DNA of 30,640 nucleotides from JAWWPY01 sp036394075 (GTDB lineage Bacteria > Actinomycetota > Actinomycetes > Streptosporangiales > Streptosporangiaceae): NCBI GenBank assembly GCA_036394075.1, contig DASWFT010000547.1, positions 1 through 30,640 on the forward strand, given 5' to 3'. The position numbers and the translations under genes were made by a program. Under the pieces are notes generated by a model. That model was not told the origin of the DNA. It did no database searches and saw only the letters and a program-made list of their open reading frames with translations. Shown here one piece after another: positions 7,682-18,168 of the stretch. The first letter of the stretch is position 1. Each line of letters starts with the position of its first letter.

Positions 7682-10165
7682 TCAGCCCAACATCACCGTG
7701 GCTGACAGCCGGAGGTCACGCGAGGAGCGACCCACCTCGATGGTGAAGTCGCCACGCGGCCAGATCCAGCCGCCGGCCTCGGTGTCATAGACGGCGAACA
7801 CCCGGGCCGGCACCTGGAGCACGACCCGCGCCGCCTCGCCCGCCGCCGCGGCCGCGCAGCCGAACGCGCCGAGCACGCGCACCGGCCGCCCGGCGCCCTG
7901 CCACGGCCCGGCCACGTAGGCCTGGACGATCTCGCGCCCCGGCCGCGGCCCGGTGTTGCGGACGGTGACCGCCAGGCGCAGGTCCTCGCCCGGCGCCAGC
8001 GCGGGAGCGTCGGCCACCACCGACTCATAAGCCCAGCCGGTGTACCCGAGCCCATGGCCAAACGGAAACAGCGGGGTTGCTCCCGAAGCGTCATAGCCTC
8101 GGTACCCGACGAGCAGCCCCTCGTCGTAGTTGAGCACCCCGCCGTCCGGCACGGCATGCAGGACGGGGGTGTCTGACTCGCTGGCCGGCACGGTGACGGG
8201 CAGCCTGCCACCCGGTTCGGCCAGCCCGAGCAGGACGTCGGTCACGGCGTAGCCCATCGCCTGGCCGGGCAGCCAGGCCTGGATCACGGCGGCGGCCCGG
8301 TCTGCCCAGGGCATCAGCACCGGCATGCCGGAATTGACCACCACGACGACTCTGTCGTTGACGGCGGTGACCCGCTGGATCAGTTCGTTCTGCCGTCCTG
8401 GCAGGTTAAGCGTGTCCCTGTCGTAGCCCTCGCTCTCCGTTGACCCGGCTGAGCCCACCACCACGACGGCGGCGTCAGCCGCCGCGGCCGCCGCCACCGC
8501 CTCGTCAAGCATGGTGTCCTCATCAGGGGACGCCGCGATGCCGAGCCGGACCGCCAGCGGCCCCTGCACGTCATCGGCCGGGTAGAAGCCCAGCCCGACC
8601 GTGACCTCCTGGCCGGCCGTCAGGTGGACGGTGCCGCGGACCTCGCCGGGCCGCGTCATGGTCTCCACCGGGTCGGCGGGCACCGGTGTCCGCGCGTCCA
8701 CGAGCACTTCGCCGTCCACGGTCAGCGCGAGCCGGCCGACTCCGGCGGCACCGATCGCATACGGCCCGTCGGTGTCGGCGCGGAACCTGGTCAGCAGCGC
8801 GATGCTGCCGGTCTCCCCCCAGCCGATGCCCGCCGGGAGCCCGTCGCCCCACCAGGCGAGCACGGTGGTCGTCCGGTGCTCCTCGGCCAGCAGGGTCCCG
8901 TCGGCCGCCCGGAACTCCAGCCGGACACCCGGCTCGCCGCTGACCGGGTCGGTGAGCGACCGGGCGGCGGGCGCGGGGACCGCCGTCCAGGTGCGGCACC
9001 CGGCCGTCACGGTGACCGCTGCCTGGCCCGCGAGGGCTTCTGGCAACGCGTCGGCAACGGTGGACACGGAGACCGGGAACACCCCGGCGCTGCCCCCGCC
9101 CTGAATCACGGGCAGGGCAGCATTGGGGCCGATCACCGCGACGCTGCGGATCACGGCCAGATCGAGGGGCAGCACGTCGCGGGCGTTGCGGAGCAGGACG
9201 AACGACGCTGCCGCCGCCCTCCGCAACAGGCTGGGGTCGGCCAGCACCGGTGTCCCCGGACTTGCCGCGCCGGGGCTCCCGGACGGGCTTGTTGTTAGCG
9301 CGCCCACCCGGCGGGCGAGGCGGAGCAGGCGCAGCACCTTGTCGTCGATGAGTTCCTCGGCGACCGCACCGCGGCTGACCGCTTCCGCCAGGGCCTGTCC
9401 CCAGAACGGGTTGGGCCCCGGCATCGCCAGGTCGAGACCGCCCACCGCGGACGCGACCGTGCTGCGGTTGGCGTCCCAGTCCGAGGTGACCACGCCGGTG
9501 AAGCCCCATTCGTCCTTGAGGACCTCGCGAAGCAGCCGCTCATGCTCGGTCATCGGGCTGCCGTTGACCGAGTTGTACGCGGCCATGACCAGCGCCGCGC
9601 CTGCCTCCCGGACGCAGGCCTCGAAGGGGACGAGGTACAGCTCGCGCAGCACCTGCTCGGTGATCCGCGCGTCATAGTTCCAGCGCTCGGTCTCCGAATC
9701 GTTGCCGACATAGTGCTTGATGGTCGCCGCGACCCCGGCCGACTGCACACCGCGCACGTACGACACGGCGAGGCGCGCGGTCAGTTCGGGGTCCTCGGAG
9801 AAGAACTCGAAGCCCCGGCCGCCGAGCGGGGTCCGGACCAGGTTGAGGGTTGGTGCCAGCAGCACATCGACCCCTTTGCTGCGGGCCTCGATGCCCAGGG
9901 CGGTGCCGAGCTCGTAGACGAGCTCGCTGTCCCAGGTGGCACCGAGGGCCGACGGGCAGGGGAGGCTTCCTGCTGGCTTGCGCTCGTCCATGGTGATGCC
10001 GCGCACCCCGGCCGGCCCGTCCGACATGATCATCGGACGGAGGCCGAGGGCGTCGGCGCCGTGTGTGCGCCAGCTGTCCGCACCGGTCAGCAGGCGCACC
10101 TTCTGCTCAACGGGGAGCGCAGCCAGCAGGCTGCGCTCCTCCGTCGTCGCGGTGCTAATTGTCAT
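7682..10165 (-). CDS. Glycoside hydrolase family 3 beta-glycosidase with PA14 insert
   Basis: This 827-aa GH3 enzyme has no signal peptide and so is probably cytoplasmic. Domain order is: (alpha/beta)8 domain with MSDGPAGVRG (about 47-56), RGFEFFSEDP, the KH pair at 150-151, and the nucleophile Asp229 in VVTSDWD; a second alpha/beta sandwich split by a PA14-like insert (roughly 395-530); then GSAGSTESEGYDRDTLNLPG, which carries the likely acid/base Glu, and a C-terminal fibronectin III-like domain ending in RGDFTIEVGRSSRDL. PA14-bearing GH3 enzymes cleave beta-linked gluco- or xylo-oligosaccharides. It is the last gene after a LacI regulator and an ABC importer, so it would hydrolyse the imported sugar. 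Bond specificity cannot be set from sequence. Confidence 0.92.
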   Translation of the reverse strand: MTISTATTEERSLLAALPVEQKVRLLTGADSWRTHGADALGLRPMIMSDGPAGVRGITMDERKPAGSLPCPSALGATWDSELVYELGTALGIEARSKGVDVLLAPTLNLVRTPLGGRGFEFFSEDPELTARLAVSYVRGVQSAGVAATIKHYVGNDSETERWNYDARITEQVLRELYLVPFEACVREAGAALVMAAYNSVNGSPMTEHERLLREVLKDEWGFTGVVTSDWDANRSTVASAVGGLDLAMPGPNPFWGQALAEAVSRGAVAEELIDDKVLRLLRLARRVGALTTSPSGSPGAASPGTPVLADPSLLRRAAAASFVLLRNARDVLPLDLAVIRSVAVIGPNAALPVIQGGGSAGVFPVSVSTVADALPEALAGQAAVTVTAGCRTWTAVPAPAARSLTDPVSGEPGVRLEFRAADGTLLAEEHRTTTVLAWWGDGLPAGIGWGETGSIALLTRFRADTDGPYAIGAAGVGRLALTVDGEVLVDARTPVPADPVETMTRPGEVRGTVHLTAGQEVTVGLGFYPADDVQGPLAVRLGIAASPDEDTMLDEAVAAAAAADAAVVVVGSAGSTESEGYDRDTLNLPGRQNELIQRVTAVNDRVVVVVNSGMPVLMPWADRAAAVIQAWLPGQAMGYAVTDVLLGLAEPGGRLPVTVPASESDTPVLHAVPDGGVLNYDEGLLVGYRGYDASGATPLFPFGHGLGYTGWAYESVVADAPALAPGEDLRLAVTVRNTGPRPGREIVQAYVAGPWQGAGRPVRVLGAFGCAAAAAGEAARVVLQVPARVFAVYDTEAGGWIWPRGDFTIEVGRSSRDLRLSATVMLG

Positions 10166-10199
10166 AGTCGCTATCGCGATCCTTGCCCCGGCATCCTGC

Positions 10200-11903
10200 T
10201 CAGGACGCCGGCTTGAGCTGCAGGACCGTGTATTCGATGTAGGGGATGTTCGGGACCGGCACCATGTAGGGGTTGCTCGCGGACGGCCACCCGGTGTAGT
10301 TCCTGGTCGAGTACTCGCTCCAGGCCCCGCCGTACATCAGCGGGACGACCGGGGCTTGGGTGGACAGGATCATCTGCAGCTTGTTGAGAGCCTGTGCCTG
10401 GACGGCGCTGTCGCCGCTGCTGGCGAACTGGGCCAGCGCCGCCTGCGCCGCGGGGTCGTTGAACCGCTCCACGTCGCCGCCGGCTGGCTTGCCGATCGCC
10501 GCAGTCGTCGAGCTGTCCAGCCAGTTGCTGAAGAAGAAGTACGGGTTCGGTCCCTGGTTGCTCCAGTGGATGGTGGCGTCGAACGTGCCGTTGGCCACGT
10601 CGCCGGCCCACACGGTCGGGTCACTGACCCCAGCGGCGGTGACGTTGAAGCCGAGCGCGTTCAGCTGGTGCGAGATCAGCTGTGAGGCCGTGTAGTAGTC
10701 GCTGTAGGGGATCGGGTCGGAGATGGAGAAGGTGATTTGCTTACCACCCTTGGTCCATTTGCCGCCCGACTTGGTCCACCCGTCCGCGGTGAGGATCGAG
10801 CTGACCTTGGCCGCGTCGCCGGTGGCTGGGAGGTCGTTGGCCAGCGCCGGGTTCAGCAGGCTGGTCTGCGCGGGCAGCATGAGCCCGCCGGAGGAGGTTG
10901 CGGGTGGCTCGTAGCTGGTCTCGGCCTGGACGGAGAGCTGCTGGCGGTTGATGCCGTAGCTGATCGCCCTGCGCACCGCGGGGTCGTTCAGCGGGGCCTT
11001 GGTGACATTGAGGAACAGCCCCACCACGTTGTTGTCGCTGAAGTACGGCGGGCTGCTGGTCCAGGTGTGGTTGCTCGGACTCTTGTGCAGGAAGTTGCCC
11101 TCGATGTTGGCGACATAGTTACCCGCCCAGTCGATCTGGCCGCTGGAGATCGGCGGGACCAGGTTGGCGTTCGTGTTGTAGGAGGGGAAGTCGATCTCCG
11201 GGACGTGTACCTTGCTCTTCTGCCAGTAGTAGGGGTTCTGCTTGAGGGTGAATCCCTGTGGCGTGAACTTGTCGAGCATGAACGGGCCGGTGCCAACCGG
11301 GCTCGGGTCAGCGAACGTGGACGGGTTGCTGACCGTGCTCCAGATGTGCTGCGGGACGATGTAGACCTGGCCGATCAGGAACAGGTTGGCGTACTGCGGC
11401 TTGGCGAAGGTGAGCGTCACCGAGGTCGGGCTGGACGCCGTGGCGCTCACCACCGGGGGAGCACCGGCCGTGTAGAGCGACGTGGTCGTCTTGACCAGGT
11501 TGAAGGTGTAGGCGACGTCGCTGGCGCTGAACGGCTTGCCGTCGTTCCACTTCACGCCCGACCGGATCGGGATGGTGAGTGTCATGCCGCCGTTCGACCA
11601 GGTGGGCTGGCCGGAGGCGAGGAACGGGATGGGCGCCTGGGCCGGGTTCAGCGTGTTGAAGATGTACAGGGGCTCGTTGTAGAGGCTGATCGCGTTGGCG
11701 ATATAGCCGGTGGATGTCTGGGAGTACGGGTTGAAGGTGTCTGTCATGGGCGAGAGCGGGGTGCTCTCGATAACGAGCGTCTTGCCCGTTGCTGCCTTGT
11801 TGGTACTGCCACCTGAGGTGCTACTGCCTGAGCTGCCGCAGGCAGCGATCCCCATGGCGAGGACGCTGGCTACGGCCAGGCTTTTCAAGACTGTGTGCTT
11901 CAT
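10200..11903 (-). CDS. ABC transporter family 5 substrate-binding lipoprotein
   Basis: This 567-aa protein starts with a lipoprotein signal (MKHTVLKSLAVASVLAMGIA, then Ala-Cys; lipidated Cys22), followed by a Ser/Gly linker. The SBP_bac_5 fold is clear from PLYIFNTLNPAQ, GVKWNDGKPFSASDVAYTFNLV, VGTGPFMLDKF and AVRRAISYGINRQQL. Family 5 proteins classically bind peptides or nickel, but several bind cello-oligosaccharides or other beta-glucosides. The LacI regulator and GH3 enzyme in the same operon favour a sugar ligand; this is inference. CGGAG lies eight bases before the ATG. A 177-base leader separates it from the ATPase genes, so it may be expressed at a different level. Confidence 0.9.
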   Translation of the reverse strand: MKHTVLKSLAVASVLAMGIAACGSSGSSTSGGSTNKAATGKTLVIESTPLSPMTDTFNPYSQTSTGYIANAISLYNEPLYIFNTLNPAQAPIPFLASGQPTWSNGGMTLTIPIRSGVKWNDGKPFSASDVAYTFNLVKTTTSLYTAGAPPVVSATASSPTSVTLTFAKPQYANLFLIGQVYIVPQHIWSTVSNPSTFADPSPVGTGPFMLDKFTPQGFTLKQNPYYWQKSKVHVPEIDFPSYNTNANLVPPISSGQIDWAGNYVANIEGNFLHKSPSNHTWTSSPPYFSDNNVVGLFLNVTKAPLNDPAVRRAISYGINRQQLSVQAETSYEPPATSSGGLMLPAQTSLLNPALANDLPATGDAAKVSSILTADGWTKSGGKWTKGGKQITFSISDPIPYSDYYTASQLISHQLNALGFNVTAAGVSDPTVWAGDVANGTFDATIHWSNQGPNPYFFFSNWLDSSTTAAIGKPAGGDVERFNDPAAQAALAQFASSGDSAVQAQALNKLQMILSTQAPVVPLMYGGAWSEYSTRNYTGWPSASNPYMVPVPNIPYIEYTVLQLKPAS

Positions 11904-11923
11904 GCTTAAACTCCGTTGTGCCC

Positions 11924-11942
11924 GGCCGGCTCGTCGCCGGCC
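11924..11942 (-). promoter_or_regulatory. Small GC hairpin in the leader of the binding-protein gene
   Basis: GGCCGGC and GCCGGCC flank a five-base loop, 21 bases upstream of the ATG on the minus strand. It lies in the 177-base gap after the ATPase genes. It could be an mRNA processing or stabilising stem that lets the binding protein be made in excess; no promoter could be called with confidence here. Confidence 0.4.
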
Positions 11943-12080
11943 TATTGTTAAGGACCGTGTCGGGGTCTATTTGTCAGTGGGGCGGTCTGCGGGTCGGCCG
12001 GGCGTTGCCCCTATGCTCGGCCGCAGTCGTGTGCTGTCGAAGGACTCAGGGCGGTACCCGCGACGTGGCAGCCCGGTTCA

Positions 12081-13231
12081 TCACGTCTCCTCTCCCGGGT
12101 CAGGTGCGGATCTGGAAGGCGCCGACGGCCGGCCAGGCGGCCGCCCCGCGATAGGCAGGGCCTGCTCGGTGTCCAGGCCCTTGACGTGCAGCCAGCAGGC
12201 ACTCAGGTGACCGGAGGCGACCTGGGTGCCTGGCGGGGTGCGCTGGGCGCAGACCGCCATCGCATGCGGGCACCGCGGGTGAAAGCGGCAGCCGCTCGGC
12301 GGCGAGACCAGGCTCGGCGGTGAGCCCCGCCCCTGCAGCGAGGGCGGCTCGGCCCGGTCGGGGTCGGGTGCCGCGCTGAGCAGGAGCTGGGTGTAGGGGT
12401 GGGACGGCTCGTCGGTGACCGACTGGGCCGGCCCGGACTCGACGACCTGGCCGGCGTACATGACGATGATCTCGTCGGCCAGGTAGCGCGCGGAGGCGAT
12501 GTCATGTGTGATGTAGAGGATCGCCAGCCCGTCCCGCTCCCGCAGGTCGCCGAGGAGATTGAGGATGCCGAGCCGGATCGAGACATCGAGCATGGACACG
12601 GGCTCATCGGCGAGGAGAACCCGCGGGGTGACCGCGAGCGAGCGCGCGATCGCCACCCGCTGCCGCTGGCCGCCGGACAGCTCGTGCGGGTACTTGCCGA
12701 GGAACTGATCGGCGGGGGTCAGCGAGACCCGTTCGAGGAGGCCCTTGATCGCCTCGTCCAGGCCGGCGCCCCGTTTGGCCAGCCCGTGCACCAGGAGCGG
12801 CCGGGCCAGGTGGTACCGCACGTCGTGGATGGGGTTGAGGGAGGAGAAGGGGTCCTGGAGCACGAGCTGGACGTCGCGCGCGTACTCCCGCCGGTCGCGG
12901 TTCGACGCCGGGACCTCTTTCCCGTCGAGCAGTAGTTGGCCGGCCGTCGGAATGATCAGCCGGGCGAGCATCCGGGCCAGTGTCGATTTGCCCGAGCCGC
13001 TCTCCCCCACCACGGCGGTGATGCCGGATCGCGACAGGGCGAGCGAGACATCCTCGACCGCGTGTACGACCGGGCCCCCCGTTTCGCCAGGCTCGCCCTT
13101 GACCGCGACGGCCCGCCGGGCGACCCGCGTGGCCCGTCGCGCCCGGTGCAGGACGAAGTGCTTGGTCAGGCCGCGTGCCTCCAGGAGAACGGGGCCGGTT
13201 TCCGGCGGGCTGGCGGTCAGGACAGGTTCGG

Positions 13232-13235
<4 letters not shown>
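12081..13235 (-). CDS. Oligopeptide-type ABC transporter ATP-binding protein (DppF/OppF-like)
   Basis: This 384-aa ATPase shows Walker A GESGSGKST (77-85), the signature LSGGQRQRVAIARSL, Walker B VLLADEPVSMLD and the switch His in ITHDIASARYLAD. The C-terminal oligo_HPY region GCRFHPRCPHAMAVC is specific to the Opp/Dpp class. A basic/Arg-rich insert (RARRATRVARRAVAVKG, about 31-47) sits before the first helix. Its start overlaps the upstream ATPase stop by 4 bases. It should energise import through the two permeases encoded upstream. Confidence 0.92.
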
Positions 13236-14346
<1,111 letters not shown>

Positions 14347-14350
<4 letters not shown>

Positions 14351-15474
14351 GGCTGGCCCCCTTCGCCCGCCCGGATGACCGGAGTCACGCCGAGCACGAA
14401 CCGCCGCGGCAGGTTCCCCCGGTTGGCCTTCTTCGTCCGGCGCCGGGAGAGCCCGGCCGCCCGCAGCCGCGGGTTGATGAACTCATCGATGCCGAAGTTG
14501 AGTAAGGCGAGCGCCGTGCCGAGGAAGGCCACCGCGAATCCCGGCGGCATGTACCACCACCAGTAGCCGCTGATCTCCGCCTCCGCGCTCTGGGCGTAGA
14601 ACAAGATCGCCCCCCAGCTCCAGTGTTCGGGGTTGACCAGGCCAAGGAAGGACAGGGCGGTATACGTGCCGACCCCGTATAGCACCGTGAACAGGAACGA
14701 GGCGGCGACCACCGGGGTGAGGTTGGGCAGGATCTCGAACACGATGACCCGCCAGCCGCGTTCACCGACGATCCGCGCGGACTCGACATAGTCGCGGTTG
14801 CGCAGCGAGAGGGTCTGCGCGCGCAGCACGCGGGCGCCGAACGCCCAGCCGGTGATGCTGATGATGAACCCGATGAGCAGGTCGTTGCTGCCGCTGGACG
14901 GGGGCAGGAACCCGAAGACCACGATGAGCAGCGGCAAGGCCGGCAGCACGAGGAAGAAGTTGGCCAGCATAGAGAACACGTCGTCGGACAGGCCGCCGCG
15001 GTAGCCGGCGGTCACCCCCATCACGACGGACAGCACCGTGGCGACGATTCCGGCGGCGAACGCGACCAGGACCGTGCTCCGTCCCCCGGTGAGCATCTGG
15101 GAGAACACGTCCTGCTGGAGCTGGGTGGTGCCCAGCCAGTGGGCGGCGGAGGGGGGCTGGGGCACGCCGTTCGTGATGGACGCGCTGGCGGTCGGGTTGT
15201 ACGGGGCCAGCCAGGGACCGACGACGGCCAGGATCAGGAAGGCGCCCAACATCACGAGGCCGATAATGATCTTGGGTGACCTGGGCAGCTGGAATCGTCG
15301 CGCCCGGCCGGGCGGCGGCAGGGAGAGAGCCGCCCCGGCTGGCTGACCTGGGCCCGTGCCGGCGGGACCGGCGCCGGGCACGCCGGTGACGGGGAGACCA
15401 ACCCCGGGAAGACCAGCATCCGGAAGGCCAGCGCCGGGAGGGCCGGCGCCGGGAAGACCGGTTCCGGTGGACAT
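14347..15474 (-). CDS. ABC transporter permease (DppC/OppC-like) with repetitive N-tail
   Basis: The ATG at 15474 is preferred over the longer frame from 15504 because AGGAGG (15481-15486) lies six bases upstream. This gives 375 aa and a 1-base gap after the dppB-like stop. Residues 1-45 are a Gly/Pro/Ala repeat (GAGLPDAGLPGVGLPVTG), then a basic stretch and a first helix IIIGLVMLGAFLILAVVGPW. The permease core follows, with ITGWAFGARVLRAQTLSLRNRDYVESAR containing the EAA-type loop that docks the ATPases. The repetitive tail is not part of the family and is expected to be cytoplasmic. Confidence 0.9.
15360..15470 (-). repeat. Degenerate 15-bp repeats encoding the permease N-terminal tail
   Basis: On the minus strand, five-residue units of the type GLPGA/GLPDA/GLPGV/GVPGA repeat directly after the ATG of the permease gene. 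Copies are degenerate but keep a 15-bp step over much of the tract, so the frame is preserved. Confidence 0.75.
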
Positions 15475-15475
15475 G

Positions 15476-16453
15476 TCAGGCCTCCTGCCTGGTACGCGGG
15501 TCAAGGAGCACGTACACGAAGTCCGCGGCCAGGTTCGCGGCCAGCACGGCGAACGTGATGATCAGGAAGATCCCTTGCAGCAGCGGGTAGTCGCGCTCGC
15601 CGACCGCCTGGAGCAGGATCCAGCCCAGTCCCGGGTAGCTGAAGACGATCTCGGTGAGCAGCGCCCCCGATACCACGAACCCGAGCGCCAGGGAGAACCC
15701 GGACACGCTGGGCAGGATGGCGTTGCGCGCCGCGTACCAGATCACCCTGCCCTTGGGCAGCCCCTTGGCCTGCGCCACCAGGACGTAGTCCTCGTCCATC
15801 GTGGTCACCATCACGTTCCGCATGCTGACGATCCAGCCCGCCGCCGAGCAGACCACGATCGTCAGGGCGGGCAGCACCGCGTGACTGAGCACGTCACCGA
15901 TGTAGGTGGCGTTGAAGCCAGGGAAATCGAGCTGGCCGTAGGCGCGGCCGGTCGGGAACCAGCCCAGCCTGGTGGCGAACAGGTCGAGCGCCAGGAAGGC
16001 GATGAAGAAATAGGGTGCCGCCTGGAAGAACGTCGTGGCGGGCAGGACGTTGTCCAGCCAGGTCCCGCGGCGCCAGGCGACGCCGATGCCGATGAGGGTG
16101 CCCAGCACGAAGCTGAGCACGGTGGCCGTGCCGACCAGGCCCAGCGTCCACGGCAGGGCGCTGCGGATGACGGTGGTCACCGCGGCGGGGTAGCTGCTAG
16201 TCGAGATGCCCAGGTTGCCGTGGAACAGGTTCTGCAGGTAGTGCACGTACTGACCCCACAGGCCCTCCTTGGTGTTCAGGCCGTACTGCTGTTCCAGGGA
16301 AGTGATGGTGCTCGCGGTCACCTGGCCCTGGAGGCGGGCGAGGACAGCCGAGACGGGGTTGCCCGGCATGATCCGCGGGATGAAGAAGTCCACGGTGATG
16401 GCGGCCAGCGCGGTGACGACGTAGAACGCGATCCTCCGGATGAGAACGCGCAT
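15476..16453 (-). CDS. ABC transporter permease (DppB/OppB-like)
   Basis: The ATG at 16453 (MRVLIRRIAFYVV) is chosen: GGGAG lies about seven to eight bases upstream, and the longer frame from 16516 would overlap the regulator gene. The protein is 325 aa with the N-terminal helix and PRIMPGNPVSAVLARLQG typical of DppB. The EAA loop is in AKGLPKGRVIWYAARNAILPSVSGFSLALG. It pairs with the 14347 gene product to form the channel. The gap after the LacI gene is only 2 bases, so regulator and transporter share a transcript. Confidence 0.92.
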   Translation of the reverse strand: MRVLIRRIAFYVVTALAAITVDFFIPRIMPGNPVSAVLARLQGQVTASTITSLEQQYGLNTKEGLWGQYVHYLQNLFHGNLGISTSSYPAAVTTVIRSALPWTLGLVGTATVLSFVLGTLIGIGVAWRRGTWLDNVLPATTFFQAAPYFFIAFLALDLFATRLGWFPTGRAYGQLDFPGFNATYIGDVLSHAVLPALTIVVCSAAGWIVSMRNVMVTTMDEDYVLVAQAKGLPKGRVIWYAARNAILPSVSGFSLALGFVVSGALLTEIVFSYPGLGWILLQAVGERDYPLLQGIFLIITFAVLAANLAADFVYVLLDPRTRQEA

Positions 16454-16455
16454 GG

Positions 16456-17568
16456 CTACATCTCCCTTTGGGCGGGCCGCCACGCGGGCGTGGTCTTTTC
16501 TGGCGGGCAGCCGCAACTCTCGCGGCGGATGAGCCGGGTGGGCAGGACGATGTCGCGTCCGGAGGCCTCCCCGTTTCCGATCATGGAGTACAAGATCTCG
16601 AAAGCGGTCGCGCCGAGTTCCTGGATGGGCTGCCGCACGGTGGTGAGCTGCGGGCGCAGGTGACGCGCGACGGGGATGTCGTCGAAGCCGGTCACGGCCA
16701 CGTCCCCGGGCACGTCGATGCCGCGCTGGCCCAGCGCGTACACCACGCCCAGGGCCGACTGGTCGTTAGCGCACGCGATGGCCCGCGGCAGGGCGTGCCC
16801 GTCGGCCAGGAGCCGGTCGATCACCCGCGTGCCGCCCGCGGCCGAATAGTTGCCCTGCCATTGCGGGCCATCCACGAACGTCGCGCCGGCCGCGGTCACC
16901 TCGGCCTCGAAGGCTCCGCGCCGGGCCAGGTTGTTGGGGCTGTCCGCGTGGCCGCGCAGGTAGGCGAAGGTGCGGTAACCGTGGTCCTGGATGAGGTGCC
17001 GGGCGAGGTCCCGCATGCCGCCGGCGTTGTCGCCGTCCACGTTCGATGTGCTCCTGGTGGCGGGCCCGGCCAGGGTGACGATGGGGATCTGCTGGGACAG
17101 CCGGTCCAGCTGGCCGGGGCCAAGCAGCTGGTCGTGCAGGATCAGCCCGTCGCTCTTGCGGGCCAGGGCGAAGATACGCCTGCTGTCGTCGTGGTCATCC
17201 ACATCGACCGAACAGACCAGCAGGTTGTAGTCGCGGCGCTGGGCCGCCACCTCGATACCCCGGTTGATCAGGTCGGGGAACTGCAGGCTCTCCTCTTCGT
17301 CCTCGAAAACGCCTGCGTCGGTAACTGTCACCGACGGCCGCCGGATGACGACCCCGATGACCTCCTTGAGCCTGGCGCTCAGCGCCCGGGCCGCGCCATC
17401 GGGGATGAAGCCGAGCTCTGCGACCGCTTGCAGGACGCGCTCCCTGGTGTCGGGGAGCGGATTGCGACGGCCGTTGAGCACCCGGGACACAGAAGCGATC
17501 GATACGCCGGCCACCCGCGCCACGTCGTAGATCGTTGGCGGGATGTGACCCGTATCGACCTGGTCCAC
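16456..17568 (-). CDS. LacI family transcriptional regulator of the sugar-uptake operon
   Basis: This 370-aa regulator has the LacI helix-turn-helix PTIYDVARVAGVSIASVSRV and hinge helix at its N-terminus, and a periplasmic-binding-protein-like effector domain (VIGVVIRRPSV onward; ACANDQSALGVVYALGQRGIDVPGDVAVTGFDDIP). A GTG at 17589 opens the frame, but AAGGAG (17576-17581) lies inside that extension and seven bases before the GTG at 17568, so 17568 is preferred. A third GTG at 17572-17574 is too close to the ribosome site. It is the first gene of the operon and probably represses it through the palindromes at 17641 and 17708 until a sugar is bound. The ligand is unknown; a beta-glycoside is likely from the GH3 gene. 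Confidence 0.92.
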   Translation of the reverse strand: MDQVDTGHIPPTIYDVARVAGVSIASVSRVLNGRRNPLPDTRERVLQAVAELGFIPDGAARALSARLKEVIGVVIRRPSVTVTDAGVFEDEEESLQFPDLINRGIEVAAQRRDYNLLVCSVDVDDHDDSRRIFALARKSDGLILHDQLLGPGQLDRLSQQIPIVTLAGPATRSTSNVDGDNAGGMRDLARHLIQDHGYRTFAYLRGHADSPNNLARRGAFEAEVTAAGATFVDGPQWQGNYSAAGGTRVIDRLLADGHALPRAIACANDQSALGVVYALGQRGIDVPGDVAVTGFDDIPVARHLRPQLTTVRQPIQELGATAFEILYSMIGNGEASGRDIVLPTRLIRRESCGCPPEKTTPAWRPAQREM

Positions 17569-17640
17569 CGGCACGCTCCTTCGCGGCACAGCTGTCCTTG
17601 CCCGGCATCTAAGTGCCTGGGAAGATCCTGCTTCCCGTTT

Positions 17641-17654
17641 GGTAAGCGCTTACC
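17641..17654. promoter_or_regulatory. LacI-family operator 1, GGTAAGCGCTTACC
   Basis: This is a perfect 14-bp palindrome with the central CG typical of LacI-family operators, 73 bases upstream of the regulator GTG at 17568. It is identical to the site at 17708-17721. Both lie directly upstream of the LacI gene, so autoregulation of the operon is expected. Confidence 0.85.
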
Positions 17655-17707
17655 GCACGCGCTCGAAGGGGAGGCCCTTGTCGTCCAACACCGACTGCCC
17701 CTGGCGA

Positions 17708-17721
17708 GGTAAGCGCTTACC
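17708..17721. promoter_or_regulatory. LacI-family operator 2, GGTAAGCGCTTACC
   Basis: This is an exact copy of operator 1 with centres 67 bp apart, between six and seven helical turns. The pair could allow a repression loop or flank the promoter. No third copy was seen elsewhere in the window, including before the binding-protein gene. Confidence 0.85.
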
Positions 17722-17780
17722 AAGCGAGATGTGGGGAGCGTATTTCGTCCCGGTACGGGACTCAAGTCCTCGGGCCCACT

Positions 17781-17802
17781 GTTACGGGAACGTGACAGAA
17801 AC
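17781..17802 (+). promoter_or_regulatory. GlnR-type half-site cluster (upstream)
   Basis: Interleaved GTTAC (17781), GGAAC (17787), GTGAC (17792) and GAAAC (17798) give two pairs with an exact 11-bp step, the spacing of actinobacterial GlnR boxes. It lies about 560 bases before amt, so its role is less certain than that of the proximal box. Confidence 0.5.
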
Positions 17803-18089
17803 CTTAACCCGCCGCGCTGGCGGCGGCGGGCCTGCGCGCTGGCCGCGCCACCCCCCGGCCCGGCCGGGCCGCTGCTCGCGCCACGGCACCGGCCGGCTGA
17901 TTGCCGCACCCTGAGCAGGTCTGTTGCTGTCCGGAGGACTCTCGGTGCCGCGGGCATCCTGGCCCATGATGGCTCCGGCCCAGCCGGGGACCGGACCGGA
18001 GCCGGGCCGTCCTGGCGCCCGGCGGCTGGCCTGCGGACGGATATTCCGGCCAAAAAGGCGCGTTTTGAAGGGCCAGTTTTGGTCACGCC

Positions 18090-18110
18090 GAAACAGGGCA
18101 GAAACGTGAC
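18090..18110 (+). promoter_or_regulatory. GlnR-type half-site cluster (middle)
   Basis: GAAAC at 18090-18094 and GAAAC at 18101-18105 are separated by six bases, followed by GTGAC at 18106-18110. The 11-bp step matches the known b-site periodicity. It may act with the proximal box. Confidence 0.55.
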
Positions 18111-18141
18111 GGTCCCGAGGTCCTGGTCCGTTGTCTCCGGC

Positions 18142-18168
18142 GTAACAGTTGGGAAACGTGTCCGAAAC
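18142..18168 (+). promoter_or_regulatory. GlnR-type box upstream of amt
   Basis: GTAAC-n6-GAAAC-n6-GAAAC at 18142, 18153 and 18164 fits the actinobacterial GlnR consensus gTnAc-n6-GaAAc repeats. A possible -35 element TTGACG lies at 18195-18200, 26 bases downstream, so the box is placed as for an activator. The -10 element is not clear. Nitrogen-limitation control of amt is the expected output. Confidence 0.7.

Noticed and set aside
15356..16663. 435-codon plus-strand frame opposite the permease genes
   Set aside because: Antisense shadow of two clear ABC permeases with no domain of its own.
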